Counted from the stretch's first letter, positions 41,790 to 52,066 are shown. The stretch: 64,000 bases of DNA from Paractinoplanes toevensis (GCF_018332695.1 NZ_BOQN01000021.1:1-64000), one strand, 5' to 3'. The notes: a model not told the origin generated them from the letters alone. Numbers and translations: made by a program.

Positions 41790-42631
41790 CAGGAAAGCTC
41801 CCCGCCGGTCTCGACCGCCTCGATCCGCCCCGCCCGCCCGGTGGTCTCGGACGGTTGCCAGCTGTTCGAGGTGAGGAGGAAGAGCGTCGTCCCGTCCGGT
41901 CCGCCGAGCACGCAGTCGGTGGCGCACCGCCCCCCGACGTCGATCGTCCGGGTGACCCGGCCGCCCGCCTCGACCCGCAGGAACTGCGCGGTCGCGATGG
42001 AGGAGACCCAGATCGCCCCGGTCCGGTCCACGCAGATCCCGTCGGGTGTCGACCCGGGCGGCAGGTCGGCCCACGTGCGTTTGCCGGTCAGCTCGCCGTG
42101 CTCGCCGACGTCGAACGCGGTCAGCCGGGCCGCCCAGGTCTCGGCCACCACCAGGGTCGAGGTGCCCGGCAGAACGACCATGCCGTTCGGGAAGACCATG
42201 TCGTTCTCGACCCGGGTCACTCGGCCGCCGGCGTCGATCCGGAAGATCGGACCGGGTCGCTGCAGCGCGTCGCCGTAGAGGTCGTACCCGAAGCCGCCCA
42301 GAAAGGTGCGGCCCCGGTCGTCGGTGACCAGATCGTTGACGGGTGCGTCGGTGAGATCCGAGACGTCGGCGAAGACGCTGAGCTTCCCGTCCGGGTCCAG
42401 CCGGCGGACCTTGCGGTCGATCATGCAGCTCACCAGCAGGGAGCCGTCCGGTAACCAGCCGAGCCCGGAGGGCTGGTCCGCGACGACCGTCACCTCCTCG
42501 AGCGTCCGCGCGGCCGGGTCGGCCCGGAAGACCTGCCCGGTGTGCATGTCGGAGAACCAGAGGCGGCCGTCGTGCCAGCGGGCGCCCTCGGGGAACCGTA
42601 GGTCGGAGTAGAGCAGGGTGAGTTCGGACAT
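41789..42631 (-). CDS. SMP-30/gluconolactonase family lactonase
   Basis: The 280-residue protein is a six-bladed propeller of the SMP-30/LRE family. Metal ligands are Glu in FPEGARW, Asn in PVNDLVTD and Asp in STPDGICVD. Members hydrolyse sugar lactones or lactones of aromatic catabolism. It sits between a sugar-type importer and a CoA ligase in a co-directional operon. The start at 42631 has only a weak AGAG site. Confidence 0.92.
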   Translation of the reverse strand: MSELTLLYSDLRFPEGARWHDGRLWFSDMHTGQVFRADPAARTLEEVTVVADQPSGLGWLPDGSLLVSCMIDRKVRRLDPDGKLSVFADVSDLTDAPVNDLVTDDRGRTFLGGFGYDLYGDALQRPGPIFRIDAGGRVTRVENDMVFPNGMVVLPGTSTLVVAETWAARLTAFDVGEHGELTGKRTWADLPPGSTPDGICVDRTGAIWVSSIATAQFLRVEAGGRVTRTIDVGGRCATDCVLGGPDGTTLFLLTSNSWQPSETTGRAGRIEAVETGGELS

Positions 42632-42641
42632 CGGCGCTCTC

Positions 42642-43640
42642 TTAGATCGAGGTACGAGGGTGGTGGGACGGCCGCAGGCGGGTTCGTTGCCGGACGAGCG
42701 CGCTGTGCAGATCAGGGGCGTCGATGACGACGATGATCCCGAGCAGGCCCGCGAAGAAGAGCTGCGATACGTACTGCGGTACAGCGGCGACCGCCACGAT
42801 CTCGGCGAGCAACGCGACGGCCAGGATCCCGCCGAGCAGTCCCAGCGGGTGGCCCCGGCCACCGGCCAGGGAGACGCCGCCGAGCAGGGCCGCGGCGGCC
42901 GCCACGATCAGTGGCTGGACGCCGGGATCGGGGTTCGCCGATCCGAGGCTGAAGCTCAGCAGCGACCCGCCGAGCGCGGACAACACGCCGGAGGCCGCGA
43001 AGGTGCCCACGATCAGCCGGTCGACCCGGACCCCGGCGACGCGACCGGCCCGCCGGTCGCCGCCGATCGCGCGCAGTTCGCGGCCCCAGCGGCTCAGCGA
43101 CAGGACGGCCGCCGCGGCGGCGAACAGGCCCAGCGTGATCAGGCTCCGCGGCGAGAAGTACGTGAGGACGGGCTGGTCGACCCAGAGGGTCACCGTCACG
43201 TTGGCGTAGGTCTTGGTGAGTCCGCCGGACAGGGCGCTGGTGAGCCCCAGCAGCGCGATGTAGGTCGCCAGCGTCACCGGCATCGACGGGATCTTCAGGC
43301 GTGCGATCAACCCGCCCTGGAGCAGGCCGACGGCCGCGCCGGCACCCAGCGCCGCCAGCAGCCCCCACGCCCAGTGCTGCTGGCCCGCCTGCACGGTCAG
43401 CATCCCGCCGAGCGCGTACGTTCCGACCACCGACAGGTCGAACTCGCCGGCGATCATCGTCAGCCCCAGCGCGAGGGTGAGCAGGCCCAGCCGGGCGAAG
43501 ATCTGCAGTGTGTTGTAGACGTCGAACGAGCTGAGGGCCGTGTCGGTGTACGTCGGGATCAGCACGAACGCGATGATCGTGAGGACCAGCGCGGCCACCG
43601 GCAGCGAGGCCTCGGGCCGCCGGAAGGACGGTGGTTTCAT
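42642..43640 (-). CDS. Sugar-type ABC importer permease 2 (RbsC family)
   Basis: The 332-residue permease has about nine helices and typical RbsC segments (LTLALGLTMIAGEFDLSVVG, GRELRAIGGDRRAGRVAGV). ATG 43640 overlaps the first permease stop by ATGA. Together with the 43637 product it forms a heterodimeric channel, an arrangement seen in AI-2 and erythritol/rhamnose-type importers. Confidence 0.92.
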   Translation of the reverse strand: MKPPSFRRPEASLPVAALVLTIIAFVLIPTYTDTALSSFDVYNTLQIFARLGLLTLALGLTMIAGEFDLSVVGTYALGGMLTVQAGQQHWAWGLLAALGAGAAVGLLQGGLIARLKIPSMPVTLATYIALLGLTSALSGGLTKTYANVTVTLWVDQPVLTYFSPRSLITLGLFAAAAAVLSLSRWGRELRAIGGDRRAGRVAGVRVDRLIVGTFAASGVLSALGGSLLSFSLGSANPDPGVQPLIVAAAAALLGGVSLAGGRGHPLGLLGGILAVALLAEIVAVAAVPQYVSQLFFAGLLGIIVVIDAPDLHSALVRQRTRLRPSHHPRTSI

Positions 43641-44626
43641 GCGCGACTCCCTTCGGTACGCAGGTGCACGAGGACGACCACGACCAGGACGATGACTCCC
43701 TTGACCAGGATCTGGACGCCGGTCGAAGAGCCGCGCAGCAGCAGGATGTCGGACGCGGCGGCGATGAGGACCGCGCCCGCGAGCGTGCGCAGCGCGGAGC
43801 CACGCCCACCGGCGATCGGCGTACCGCCGGCCAGGACCGCCGCGATGGCGTCGAAGGTGAGCGTGCCGCCGAGGTTCACGTTCGCGGAGGTGTTGAAGGC
43901 GGCGGTGAACGCCGCGGTGACGGCGAACAACGCACCCGCGGCGAGCCAGGCCACCGCGGTCGTCCGGCCGACCGGCAGGCCGGCGGCCCGGGCGGCGCGG
44001 CGGTTCTCCCCGATGAGGTAGAGCGATCGCCCGAAGCCGGTCCGCCGCAGCGTCCACTGCACGATCAGGGCCAGCCCGATCAGGACGTAGACGCTGAGCG
44101 CCACGCCGCCGGGCGTCGCGTTCAGCCGGTCGTACCCGCCTCCGGTGGGCGAGACCGTCGAGCCGCCGCTGACGCCGGTCGCGATGCCGGTGATGGCGAA
44201 GCTGGCCGCGATGGTCAGCACCACCGGGTTCGCCGCGGCGTAGCCGACGATGGCGCCCTGGACGCCGGTGATCAGAATTCCGCACAGCACGGCGAGGGCC
44301 AGGGCCGGAACCAGGCCGAACGACTGCGCCGACAGGAAGATCATCCCGACGGCGGCCACGCTGGGCGAGATGGCCAGCGAGACCGCGGATCCGCCGATGG
44401 TGATCAGGGTCAGCCCGAGTGCCGCGATGCCGACCAGGCTGGCCGAGGTGAGGATGGCCTTGGCGTTGGCCACCGTCGCGAACCGGTGGGTGGTCAGGGC
44501 CAGCACGATCGCCGCCAGCACGGCGAGGAGAAGGACCGCGTCGATGACGAGCTCGGCCCGCGACCGGGACCGTCCGGGCCGGCGGATCGGCGCATCGGAA
44601 CGGGGCGGGGCGGACATGACGTTCAC
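43637..44626 (-). CDS. Sugar-type ABC importer permease 1 (RbsC family)
   Basis: The 329-residue permease has about nine helices, LVGIAALGLTLITIGGSAVSL near helix 3 and GRSLYLIGENRRAARAAGL in the EAA-like loop. GTG 44626 overlaps the ATPase stop as GTGA. It is the upstream partner of the second permease. Confidence 0.92.
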   Translation of the reverse strand: MNVMSAPPRSDAPIRRPGRSRSRAELVIDAVLLLAVLAAIVLALTTHRFATVANAKAILTSASLVGIAALGLTLITIGGSAVSLAISPSVAAVGMIFLSAQSFGLVPALALAVLCGILITGVQGAIVGYAAANPVVLTIAASFAITGIATGVSGGSTVSPTGGGYDRLNATPGGVALSVYVLIGLALIVQWTLRRTGFGRSLYLIGENRRAARAAGLPVGRTTAVAWLAAGALFAVTAAFTAAFNTSANVNLGGTLTFDAIAAVLAGGTPIAGGRGSALRTLAGAVLIAAASDILLLRGSSTGVQILVKGVIVLVVVVLVHLRTEGSRA

Positions 44627-46149
44627 CGTCGTTCCTCGGCCGGGGTCGCGGCGCCGTGCGTCATCTCCCGCAGCAGGACGGGGCCGGCCACGTCGCCGTC
44701 GTGCCGCCGCACGACCACGCCCTTGTGCATGGTGATCACGACGTCGGCGAGGTCGAGCAGCTCCTCCAGCTCGGTCGAGCTGAACAGCACGGTCATGCCC
44801 CGGTCGGCGGCGTCACGCAGCAGCACGTGGATCGCGGCGCGGCCGCCGACGTCGACGCCGCGGGTCGGGTCGTCGAGCAGCAGCACGCGGACGTCGGAGC
44901 GGCCGAGACCGCGCCCGACGAAGACCTTCTGCTGGTTGCCGCCGCTCAACGAACGCACGCTGTCGGCGGACCGCTTGCCGTCGAGACCGCACAGACCGAC
45001 GAGACGGGTCAGTGCGGTCGACCATCGTTGCCGGTCGATCACGCCCCACCGGGTCACCGCCGGCAAGCGGGTGGCGAGCAGGTTCCAGCTGATCGGTTTG
45101 TCGAGGAACAGCCCTTCGGACTTGCGGTCGTTGGAGACGAACGCGATGCCGGCCCGGGTCGCGGCGATCGGGTGGCCGGGACGAACCGTGACCCCGTCGA
45201 CCTCGATGTCGCCGGTCGCCGCCGGGACGAGGCCCGCGATCGCGCGCAGCACCTCGGAGGCTCCGGACCCGAGCTGGCCGGCCAGGGCGTACACCCGGCC
45301 CGGCCGGAGCCCGATGCTGAAGTCGTCGACCCGGCCGGCAACCGACAACCCGCTGACGTTCAGCACCTCGGCCGGCCCCTCGGCCTCCCGTCCGGTTCGC
45401 TTGCGGAGGCGGTGCGGCGCTTCGCCGAGCATCTGGACGATGAGGGAGTCGATGGTCAGGCCGGCCACCGCGGTGGTCGCCACCACCGCGCCGTCGCGCA
45501 TGACGGTGACCCGGTCGCAGAGACCGAGCACCTCGCCGAGCCGGTGCGAGACGAAGAGGATGGCGCGGCCGGTAGCGGCCACGGCGCGGACCGCCGCGTA
45601 GACGTACTCACTCTCGACGTCGCTGAGCGTGGCCGTCGGTTCGTCGAGGATGAGCAGCCGGGCGTCCTGGCCGAGCGCCCGGGCGATCTCGACGAGCTGG
45701 CGCTCGCCGATGCCGAGCTCGGACAGTGGCTGATCGAGGTCGACGTGGCCCAGCCCGACGTTGTCGAGCAGCGCGCGCAACCGGGGGCCGGCGGCACGCC
45801 GCCGGTTGAGCCAGCCCGCCCGGAGGTCTCCGAGCATGAGGTTCTCGGCGACGGTGAGCGACGCCACGACGCTCAGTTCCTGGTCGACCAGGGCGACTCC
45901 GCTGCGCTGCGCCACCTGCCGGCTGTGCAGGTCGAGCCGGTCGCCTCCGATCCGGATCGCCCCCGCGTCCGGCGTCTCCTGGCCGGACAGCATCTTGACG
46001 ACCGTGCTCTTGCCGGCGCCGTTGTGCCCGCACAGCGCGTGGATCTCGCCGGCGGCGATGCCGAACGACGCCCCGTGCACGGCCCGCGTGCTGCCGAAGC
46101 TCTTGGTGAGGTCGTCCACGCGGACCAGCTCCTCGCCGGTCGCACTCAT
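44623..46149 (-). CDS. Sugar-type ABC importer ATPase, two ABC domains (RbsA family)
   Basis: The 508-residue protein has two fused ABC domains. The first has Walker A GHNGAGKST and signature LGIGERQLVEIARAL; the second has the degenerate P-loop GQLGSGASEV typical of RbsA-type C-halves and signature LSGGNQQKVFVGRGL. ATG 46149 overlaps the binding-protein stop by ATGA. It drives import of a sugar, polyol or similar small molecule. Confidence 0.94.
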   Translation of the reverse strand: MSATGEELVRVDDLTKSFGSTRAVHGASFGIAAGEIHALCGHNGAGKSTVVKMLSGQETPDAGAIRIGGDRLDLHSRQVAQRSGVALVDQELSVVASLTVAENLMLGDLRAGWLNRRRAAGPRLRALLDNVGLGHVDLDQPLSELGIGERQLVEIARALGQDARLLILDEPTATLSDVESEYVYAAVRAVAATGRAILFVSHRLGEVLGLCDRVTVMRDGAVVATTAVAGLTIDSLIVQMLGEAPHRLRKRTGREAEGPAEVLNVSGLSVAGRVDDFSIGLRPGRVYALAGQLGSGASEVLRAIAGLVPAATGDIEVDGVTVRPGHPIAATRAGIAFVSNDRKSEGLFLDKPISWNLLATRLPAVTRWGVIDRQRWSTALTRLVGLCGLDGKRSADSVRSLSGGNQQKVFVGRGLGRSDVRVLLLDDPTRGVDVGGRAAIHVLLRDAADRGMTVLFSSTELEELLDLADVVITMHKGVVVRRHDGDVAGPVLLREMTHGAATPAEERR

Positions 46150-47180
46150 GCCTTGCTGCACTGTTCCGCGAACTGCGCGACGTTCTCGGCGGTCACCCGC
46201 TCCTCCTTGACGAGTTCCTTCGCGGGAGGGTTCTGCTGGTTGAAGTACCGGATCACGTAGTCGGCGGTCTGCTCGGCGATGGTGCCCGGGTCCTCGGTCG
46301 CGGTGCCGTAGAGCGTGCCGGCCTTGATCGCGTCGATGCCGACCTTGAAGCAGTTGCTGCCGGTGACGACGAGGCCGGTCTTGCCGCCCACCGGGCAGCC
46401 GGCCTGCTTGGCCGCCGCGACGATCGGAAGCGCCTGGTAGTCCGCCATGCCGTAGGCACCCTGGATGCCCGAGCAGCCGTACTTGGCGAAGAGCTGCGTG
46501 GCGATCTTGCCGGACAGCGTCGGGTCCCAGTTGCCGTCCTGGATGTCCACCACCTTGTATTCCGGCGTCTTCGCCAACTCGGCGTCGAAGCCCTTCATCC
46601 GGTCCTGGGCCGCGAAGCCGGACTTGGTGCCGGTGATCGCGATGAGGTTGCCGGAGTTCCGGCCCTGCGCTTTCAGACCCTCGACCAGGTTCTGCGCGGC
46701 GGCCGTGCCGAGCGCCTCGCTGTCCGAGAGGACCTGCATGACGTCCGCGTCGACCGAGGGGTCCGGACGCCCGTCGAAGACGAGCACCGGAATGCCGGCC
46801 TGCTTGGCCTTCTTGATCGGCACCACCGTCGACGACGTGTCGAGGAGAGCGGCGACGATCAGGTCGGGCTTGTTGGAGATGGCCTGGTTGAAGTTGGTCA
46901 CCGCGGTGCCGGGGTCCATCGTCGTGAGGTCGACGACCTTCACGCCCTGGGACTCGAGCTTGGGGACGAACACGCCGTTGAAATAGGCGCCCCAGGGGTT
47001 GTCCTTGCCGTAGCCGACGAAGTTGACGGTCTTGCCCTCGAGCCCCGCCGCTCCGGCGGTGTCGCCGCCGCCGGAGGAGCTGCCGCCGCCGCAGGCAGCG
47101 GTGACGAGCAGGACAACGGCCAGAGCCGCGGCGAGCTTCATCGAGGCCGGCAGGCGACGTATCAAATCTGAATGAATCAT
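46146..47180 (-). CDS. Sugar-type substrate-binding lipoprotein (RbsB family)
   Basis: The 344-residue protein has a lipobox LLVTAACGGG and a type I periplasmic-binding fold (VNFVGYGKDNPWGAYFNGV, FNQAISNKPDLIVAALLD, IPVLVFDGRPDP). It is the first gene of the long minus-strand run and is divergent from the GAF-PucR regulator. The ligand may be a sugar, polyol or quinate-like cyclitol; this is not resolvable by eye. GGGAGTCG precedes the ATG. Confidence 0.92.
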   Translation of the reverse strand: MIHSDLIRRLPASMKLAAALAVVLLVTAACGGGSSSGGGDTAGAAGLEGKTVNFVGYGKDNPWGAYFNGVFVPKLESQGVKVVDLTTMDPGTAVTNFNQAISNKPDLIVAALLDTSSTVVPIKKAKQAGIPVLVFDGRPDPSVDADVMQVLSDSEALGTAAAQNLVEGLKAQGRNSGNLIAITGTKSGFAAQDRMKGFDAELAKTPEYKVVDIQDGNWDPTLSGKIATQLFAKYGCSGIQGAYGMADYQALPIVAAAKQAGCPVGGKTGLVVTGSNCFKVGIDAIKAGTLYGTATEDPGTIAEQTADYVIRYFNQQNPPAKELVKEERVTAENVAQFAEQCSKA

Positions 47181-47335
47181 GAGCGACTCCCGATTCGCGC
47201 CTTACTTGTGAGGCCTGTCACACCTCCGTTCCGGGAACCTTAAGAGGGCGGCGACTCGCCAGTGAGGGAAGATCATCACACTGTTCGGAGCAAATCGGTG
47301 GGGTAGGCATCCACCCCAAGAGGGGAAGGCCGACG

Positions 47336-49075
47336 ATGAACGTCGATCTCACGTCCTACCGGATCCGCCGGGAGCGCGAGCTCAGCTCGTTGTATGCGAC
47401 CGCCCGGTCACTGACCGCCCTCGGGGAACTGGACGCCGTCCTGGACTCGATCGTTCACCAGGCCCACGAGCTGATCGGCACCGATTTCACGTACCTCTCG
47501 CTGCTCGGGACGGACGGCGAGCTGACGCTGAAGGCGTCGGAGGGCACCATCTCCTCGGCGTTCAACCATGCCCGCGTCCCGTCCGGAACCGGCGTCGGCG
47601 GTCTGGTCATCGCCACCGGCGCCCCGGCCTGGGTCAGCAACTACCTCGAGGCCGGCGACGTACCGCACGACCGGACGTTCGACGGCCTGGTCATTCCGGA
47701 AGGCATGGTCGCGCTGCTCGGCGTACCCCTGCTGGTCGGTGAGGAGGTGATCGGCGTCCTGTTCGCCGCCGACCGCACCGAACGGCCCTTCGAACCCGAC
47801 GAGGTCGCGCTCTTCAGCGCCTTCGCCGACCACGCGGCCATCGCCTTGAACAACGCCCGGCTGTACGACGAGAGCCGGGCGGCGTTTCGCACCATCGAGC
47901 GCCAGGTGGCGATGATGGAGCGAGCCCAGGCCGTTCACGAATCGCTCACCCGGGTGGTGCTGACCGGGGGCGGCGCCGACGACATCGCCCGGCTGCTGGT
48001 CGACCACCTGCGGGGTGCGGTCACGGTCTTCGACCGGGCCGGCGCCGTCACCGCCCGATGCTCGCTCGACCCGGAAACCGGGAACACCGCGCAGCGGCCG
48101 TCACCGGACGCGGTCGAGCAGGCCCGTCAGTCCGGCCGGTGGGCGACCACCACCGACAGCACCGGCCTCTGGCACAGCGCGGCGGCGATCCAGGCCGGCG
48201 ACACCCACCTCGGCGCGCTCCTGCTCACCCGGCGCCAGGAGCCCAGCCCGGTCGACACCCGCACCCTCGAGCGCGCGGCTCAGATCATGGGCCTGCTCAT
48301 CCTCAAGGAGACCGCCGTCGCGGAAGCCGAGGAACGGGTCAGCGGCGAGCTGCTGACCGAACTGCTCGTCTCCGCGCCACCGGTGACGCCCGCCCAGCGC
48401 GCCCGGGCGCACGCCCGCGGCATCGACCTCACCGCGCTGAACGTCATCGTCGTCGCGCAGTCCGAGACGAGGACCGTGCCGGAGGTCAGCCGTCGCCTCT
48501 ACGCCCTGTCCGCGGAATGGAAGGGGCTGGCCGGCGAACATCTCGGCCGCGCCGCACTGCTCGCCACGGCTTCGGATCCGGCCCGGCTCGCCGAAACGGT
48601 GCACGGTCGCCTTCGCCGGGAGCTCGGATCGCCGGTACGAGTCGTGGCCGAGGCGGTCACCGGCCACCATTGGGGACCGGCGTTCGACATCGCCGGCAAA
48701 TGCTGTGACCTCATGCGGATCCTGGGCGTGACCGACCAGGGGGCCACGACCGAGTCGTACGCGATGTTCGCCCTGCTGTTCGACACCGAGCGCGCGACGG
48801 ACCTGCACCGGTTCCTCGACAACGCGCTGGAACCGCTCCTGACCCACGACACCCGACGGTCGACGCAACTGGTGGCCACCCTGTCGGCCTACTTCGGCAA
48901 CGCCGGCAACGTCACCCGGACCGCCGCCTCGCTCCACGTGCACGTGAACACCCTGCTCAAGAGACTCGACCGGGTCGACAACATCCTCGGAAAGGGCTGG
49001 CGCGATCCCGATCGGGCCCTGCAGCTGCAGGTGGCACTCCGGCTCCACGATCTGCGCGCTCAACTGGGCCAGTAA
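47336..49075 (+). CDS. GAF-domain PucR-family transcriptional regulator
   Basis: The 579-residue protein has a GAF domain at ~25-180 (LDSIVHQAHELIGTDFTYLSLL, VIPEGMVALLGVPLLVGEEVIGVLFAADR), a central region and a C-terminal PucR helix-turn-helix (YFGNAGNVTRTAASLHVHVN, ~525-550). GAF-PucR proteins sense small aromatic or catabolic intermediates and activate divergent operons. The 155-bp spacer to the binding-protein gene is where it should act. A strong AAGAGGGGAAGG site precedes the ATG. Confidence 0.9.
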   Translation: MNVDLTSYRIRRERELSSLYATARSLTALGELDAVLDSIVHQAHELIGTDFTYLSLLGTDGELTLKASEGTISSAFNHARVPSGTGVGGLVIATGAPAWVSNYLEAGDVPHDRTFDGLVIPEGMVALLGVPLLVGEEVIGVLFAADRTERPFEPDEVALFSAFADHAAIALNNARLYDESRAAFRTIERQVAMMERAQAVHESLTRVVLTGGGADDIARLLVDHLRGAVTVFDRAGAVTARCSLDPETGNTAQRPSPDAVEQARQSGRWATTTDSTGLWHSAAAIQAGDTHLGALLLTRRQEPSPVDTRTLERAAQIMGLLILKETAVAEAEERVSGELLTELLVSAPPVTPAQRARAHARGIDLTALNVIVVAQSETRTVPEVSRRLYALSAEWKGLAGEHLGRAALLATASDPARLAETVHGRLRRELGSPVRVVAEAVTGHHWGPAFDIAGKCCDLMRILGVTDQGATTESYAMFALLFDTERATDLHRFLDNALEPLLTHDTRRSTQLVATLSAYFGNAGNVTRTAASLHVHVNTLLKRLDRVDNILGKGWRDPDRALQLQVALRLHDLRAQLGQ

Positions 49076-49112
49076 GCGGGCTTTTGTTCCTCAGGGCAAA
49101 AGTTCTTACTGA

Positions 49113-49155
49113 ATCTTCAAAAGATATCGACAGCATGTGGCGTAGGTCATACGGT
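49113..49155 (+). promoter_or_regulatory. Candidate promoter with inverted repeat before the secreted dehydrogenase
   Basis: ATCTT-CAA-AAGAT (49113-49125) lies just upstream of TCGACA (49127-49132) and TACGGT (49150-49155), which are 17 bp apart as -35 and -10 elements. The block is AT-rich for this genome. The palindrome may bind a regulator of the secreted-protein pair that follows. Confidence 0.4.
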
Positions 49156-49274
49156 GTGCATACACCTTGGTCTATCCATCTCGGACTCGTCGCCGTGCGG
49201 TCCGGGGTGGAAGCGGGCGCGACGGCGCGCGCCCCGCCTGACTTCTCTCCCAGTCAGGAAGGGGTTCCACAATC

Positions 49275-52066
49275 GTGTTTGTCCTTCGAGAAGCCGTTGC
49301 CGCCACCGCGGCGGCGATCGTCACGATGTCGGTGTTCATGGCCGCCCCGGCGGCCGCCCACGAGATCAACGCCGGCGACTTTCAGCAGGTCACGCTGGCC
49401 AAAGGCGAGCCGGAGGTCGGCGAGCCGATGAGCCTCGCGGTGCTGCCCGACCGGTCGGTGCTGCACACCGCCCGCAACGGCACGCTGCGCCGCACCGACG
49501 CCGCCGGCACCACCGGCGTCGTCGGCACGCTCCCGGTCTACAACCACGACGAGGAGGGCCTGCAGGGCGTCGGGGTCGACCCCGGGTTCGCCACCAACCG
49601 GTTCATCTACCTCTATTACGCGCCGCCGCTGAGCACGCCGGCCGGTGACTCGCCGGACAGCGCCGCCGACTTCTCGGCCTGGCAGGGCGTCAACCGGCTG
49701 TCCCGCTTCACCCTGACCGCGGACTGGAAGCTCAGCGCCGAGAAGACCATCCTCGACGTGCCCGCCAGCCGCGGCATCTGCTGCCACGTCGGCGGCGACA
49801 TCGACTTCGACGCGGCCGGCAATCTGTACCTGTCCACCGGCGACGACAGCAACCCTTCCAGTCCGACGGGTACTCCCCGATCGACGAACGCACCGACCGC
49901 AACCCGGCCTTCGACGCCCAGCGCAGCGCAGGCAACACCAACGATCTGCGCGGCAAGATCCTCAGGATCAAAGTCGACACCGACGGAACGTACGCGGTGC
50001 CGGCCGGCAACCTGTTCGCGCCCGGCACCGCCCGGACCCGCCCCGAGATCTACGCCATGGGCTTCCGCAACCCGTTCCGGATGAGCGTCGACCGGGCGAC
50101 CGGCACCGTCTACGTCGGCGACTACGGCCCGGACGCGGGTGCGAGCTCCGGGCGCGGACCGTCCGGGCAGGTCGAGTTCAACCGGATCACCGCACCCGGC
50201 AACTTCGGCTGGCCCTACTGCACCGGCACCAACACCAGCGCCGAGACGTACGCCGAATGGAACTTCGCCGGCAACACCGCCGGCGCCAAGTACGACTGCG
50301 CGGGCGGCCCCACCAACAACTCGTTCCGCAACACCGGCCTGGCCACGCTCCCACCGGCCCAGCCCGCCTGGATCCGCTACGCCGGGGACGCCGGCAGCCC
50401 GCCCGAGTTCGGCGGCGGGTCGGAGTCGCCGATGGCCGGCCCGGTCTACCACTACGACGCCGCCAACCCGGCCGGCACCAAGTTCCCGCAGTCACTCGAC
50501 GGGCACTTCTTCGCCGGCGAGTTCGGCCGCGGCTGGATCAAGCCGATCCATCTGAACGCGAACGGCTCGATCCAGGAGATCGCCGACTTCCCGTGGAACG
50601 GCAAGCAGGTCATGGACATGGCGTTCGGACCGGACGGCTCGCTGTACGTGCTCGACTACGGCACCGGCTACTTCAACGGCGACGCCAACTCGGCGCTGTA
50701 CCGCTACGACTACGTCGGCGGCGGCAACCGCAGTCCGACCGCGGTGGCCGGTGCGAGCGTGACGTCCGGCCAGGCGCCGCTGACGGTGGCGTTCTCGTCC
50801 GCCGGGTCCAGCGACCCCGAGGGCGGGGCGCTGACCTACGCCTGGAACTTCGGCGACGGTTCGACGTCGACCGCGGCGAACCCGTCGCACACTTTCACCG
50901 CCGATGGGGCGTACACCGTGACCTTGACCGTGACCGACCCGCAGGGCGCGACCGGGACGGGCGGGGTGCAGATCGGTGTCGGCAACACCGCACCGACGGT
51001 ACGGATCACCACCCCCGGCAACGGCCGGCTGGTGAGCTTCGGCGACACCGTGCCCTACACGATCGTGGTGAGCGACCCGGAGGACACGACGATCGACTGC
51101 ACCCGGGTCAAGATGACCTACGTGCTCGGTCACGACCAGCACGGCCACCAGATCACCTCGGCCACCGGTTGCACCGGGTCGATCACCATCCCGGTCGACG
51201 GGGAGCACGACGCGGCCGCGAACATCTTCGCGATCTTCGACGCCGAGTACACCGATTCCGGCGGCCTGATCACCCACACCCAGCACACGTTGCAGCCGCG
51301 GCACCGGCAGGCCGAGCACTTCAAGGCTTCGTCCGGCATCGCCACCTTCGCCAAGGCGCCGGCCGAGGGCGGCCGGACGGTCGGCAACATCGACAACGGC
51401 GACTGGATCTCGTTCGATCCGTACCAGCTGGTCAACGCGACCGGGTTCAGTGCCCGCGTCTCCTCGGCCGGGGCCGGCGGCACCATCCAGATTCGCGCCG
51501 GCTCACCGACCGGCACCGTGCTCGGCTCGGCGACCGTGCCGGTGACCGGCTCGTGGGAGGTGTTCACCGACGTCAGCGGTGCGATGAGCGCGCCGCCCGG
51601 CGGCACCCAGACGCTGTACCTGACCTTCGCCGGCGGCGCCGGGGCACTGTTCGACGTGGACGCGTTCACGTTCACCACCACGGGCACCGGTTCCGTGGCC
51701 GGCTTCGCCGGTAAGTGCCTGGACATCGCCGGCGGCGGCGCCACCGACGGCACCAAGATCCAGCTGTACACCTGCAACAGCACGGCCGCGCAGAACTGGA
51801 CGATCAGCGGCCAGGTCTGGCGCAACCCCAGCTCCGGCAAGTGCCTGGACGTCGCCGGCGGCGGCACCGCCAACGGCACCAAGGCCCAGCTGTGGACCTG
51901 CAACGGCAGCGCCGCCCAGAACTGGGTGGCCCAGGCCGACGGCACGGTCAAGAACCCCCCATCCGGGCGATGCCTGGACGTCTCCGAGGTCAAATCCACC
52001 GACGGTCAGCAGATCCACATCTGGGACTGCCTGGGCGCCGCCAACCAAAAGTGGATCTTGCCGTGA
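49275..52066 (+). pseudogene. Secreted PQQ-type sugar dehydrogenase with PKD, CBM6-like and ricin lectin modules (frameshifted)
   Basis: A signal peptide starts at GTG 49275 behind GGAAGGGG. The first 194 codons and, after a missing base at ~49855, a further ~735 codons encode one protein: a glucose/sorbosone dehydrogenase propeller (LQGVGVDPGFATNRFIYLYY, YAMGFRNPFRMSVDRATG), a PKD domain (YAWNFGDGSTSTAANPSHTF), an Ig-like part, a CBM6-like domain (RQAEHFKASSGIATF, GDWISFDPYQL) and a C-terminal ricin B lectin. Restoring one base gives NP-FQSDGYSPIDERTDRNPAF without interruption. The protein would oxidise a sugar at a polysaccharide surface. All other parts look intact, so the lesion is recent or a sequence error. 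Confidence 0.85.
51818..51925 (+). repeat. Near-identical lectin segment, copy A
   Basis: These 108 bases, coding for the middle unit of the ricin B lectin, appear identical by eye to 53512-53619. Similarity continues to the end of both lectins with few changes. Such DNA identity across two genes points to recent duplication or gene conversion. Confidence 0.85.

Noticed and set aside
49997-52066. Separate gene starting at an internal GTG near 49997
   Set aside because: The upstream sequence in the same frame continues the dehydrogenase propeller without a stop back to 49856, so this is the 3' part of a frameshifted gene rather than a new gene without signal peptide.
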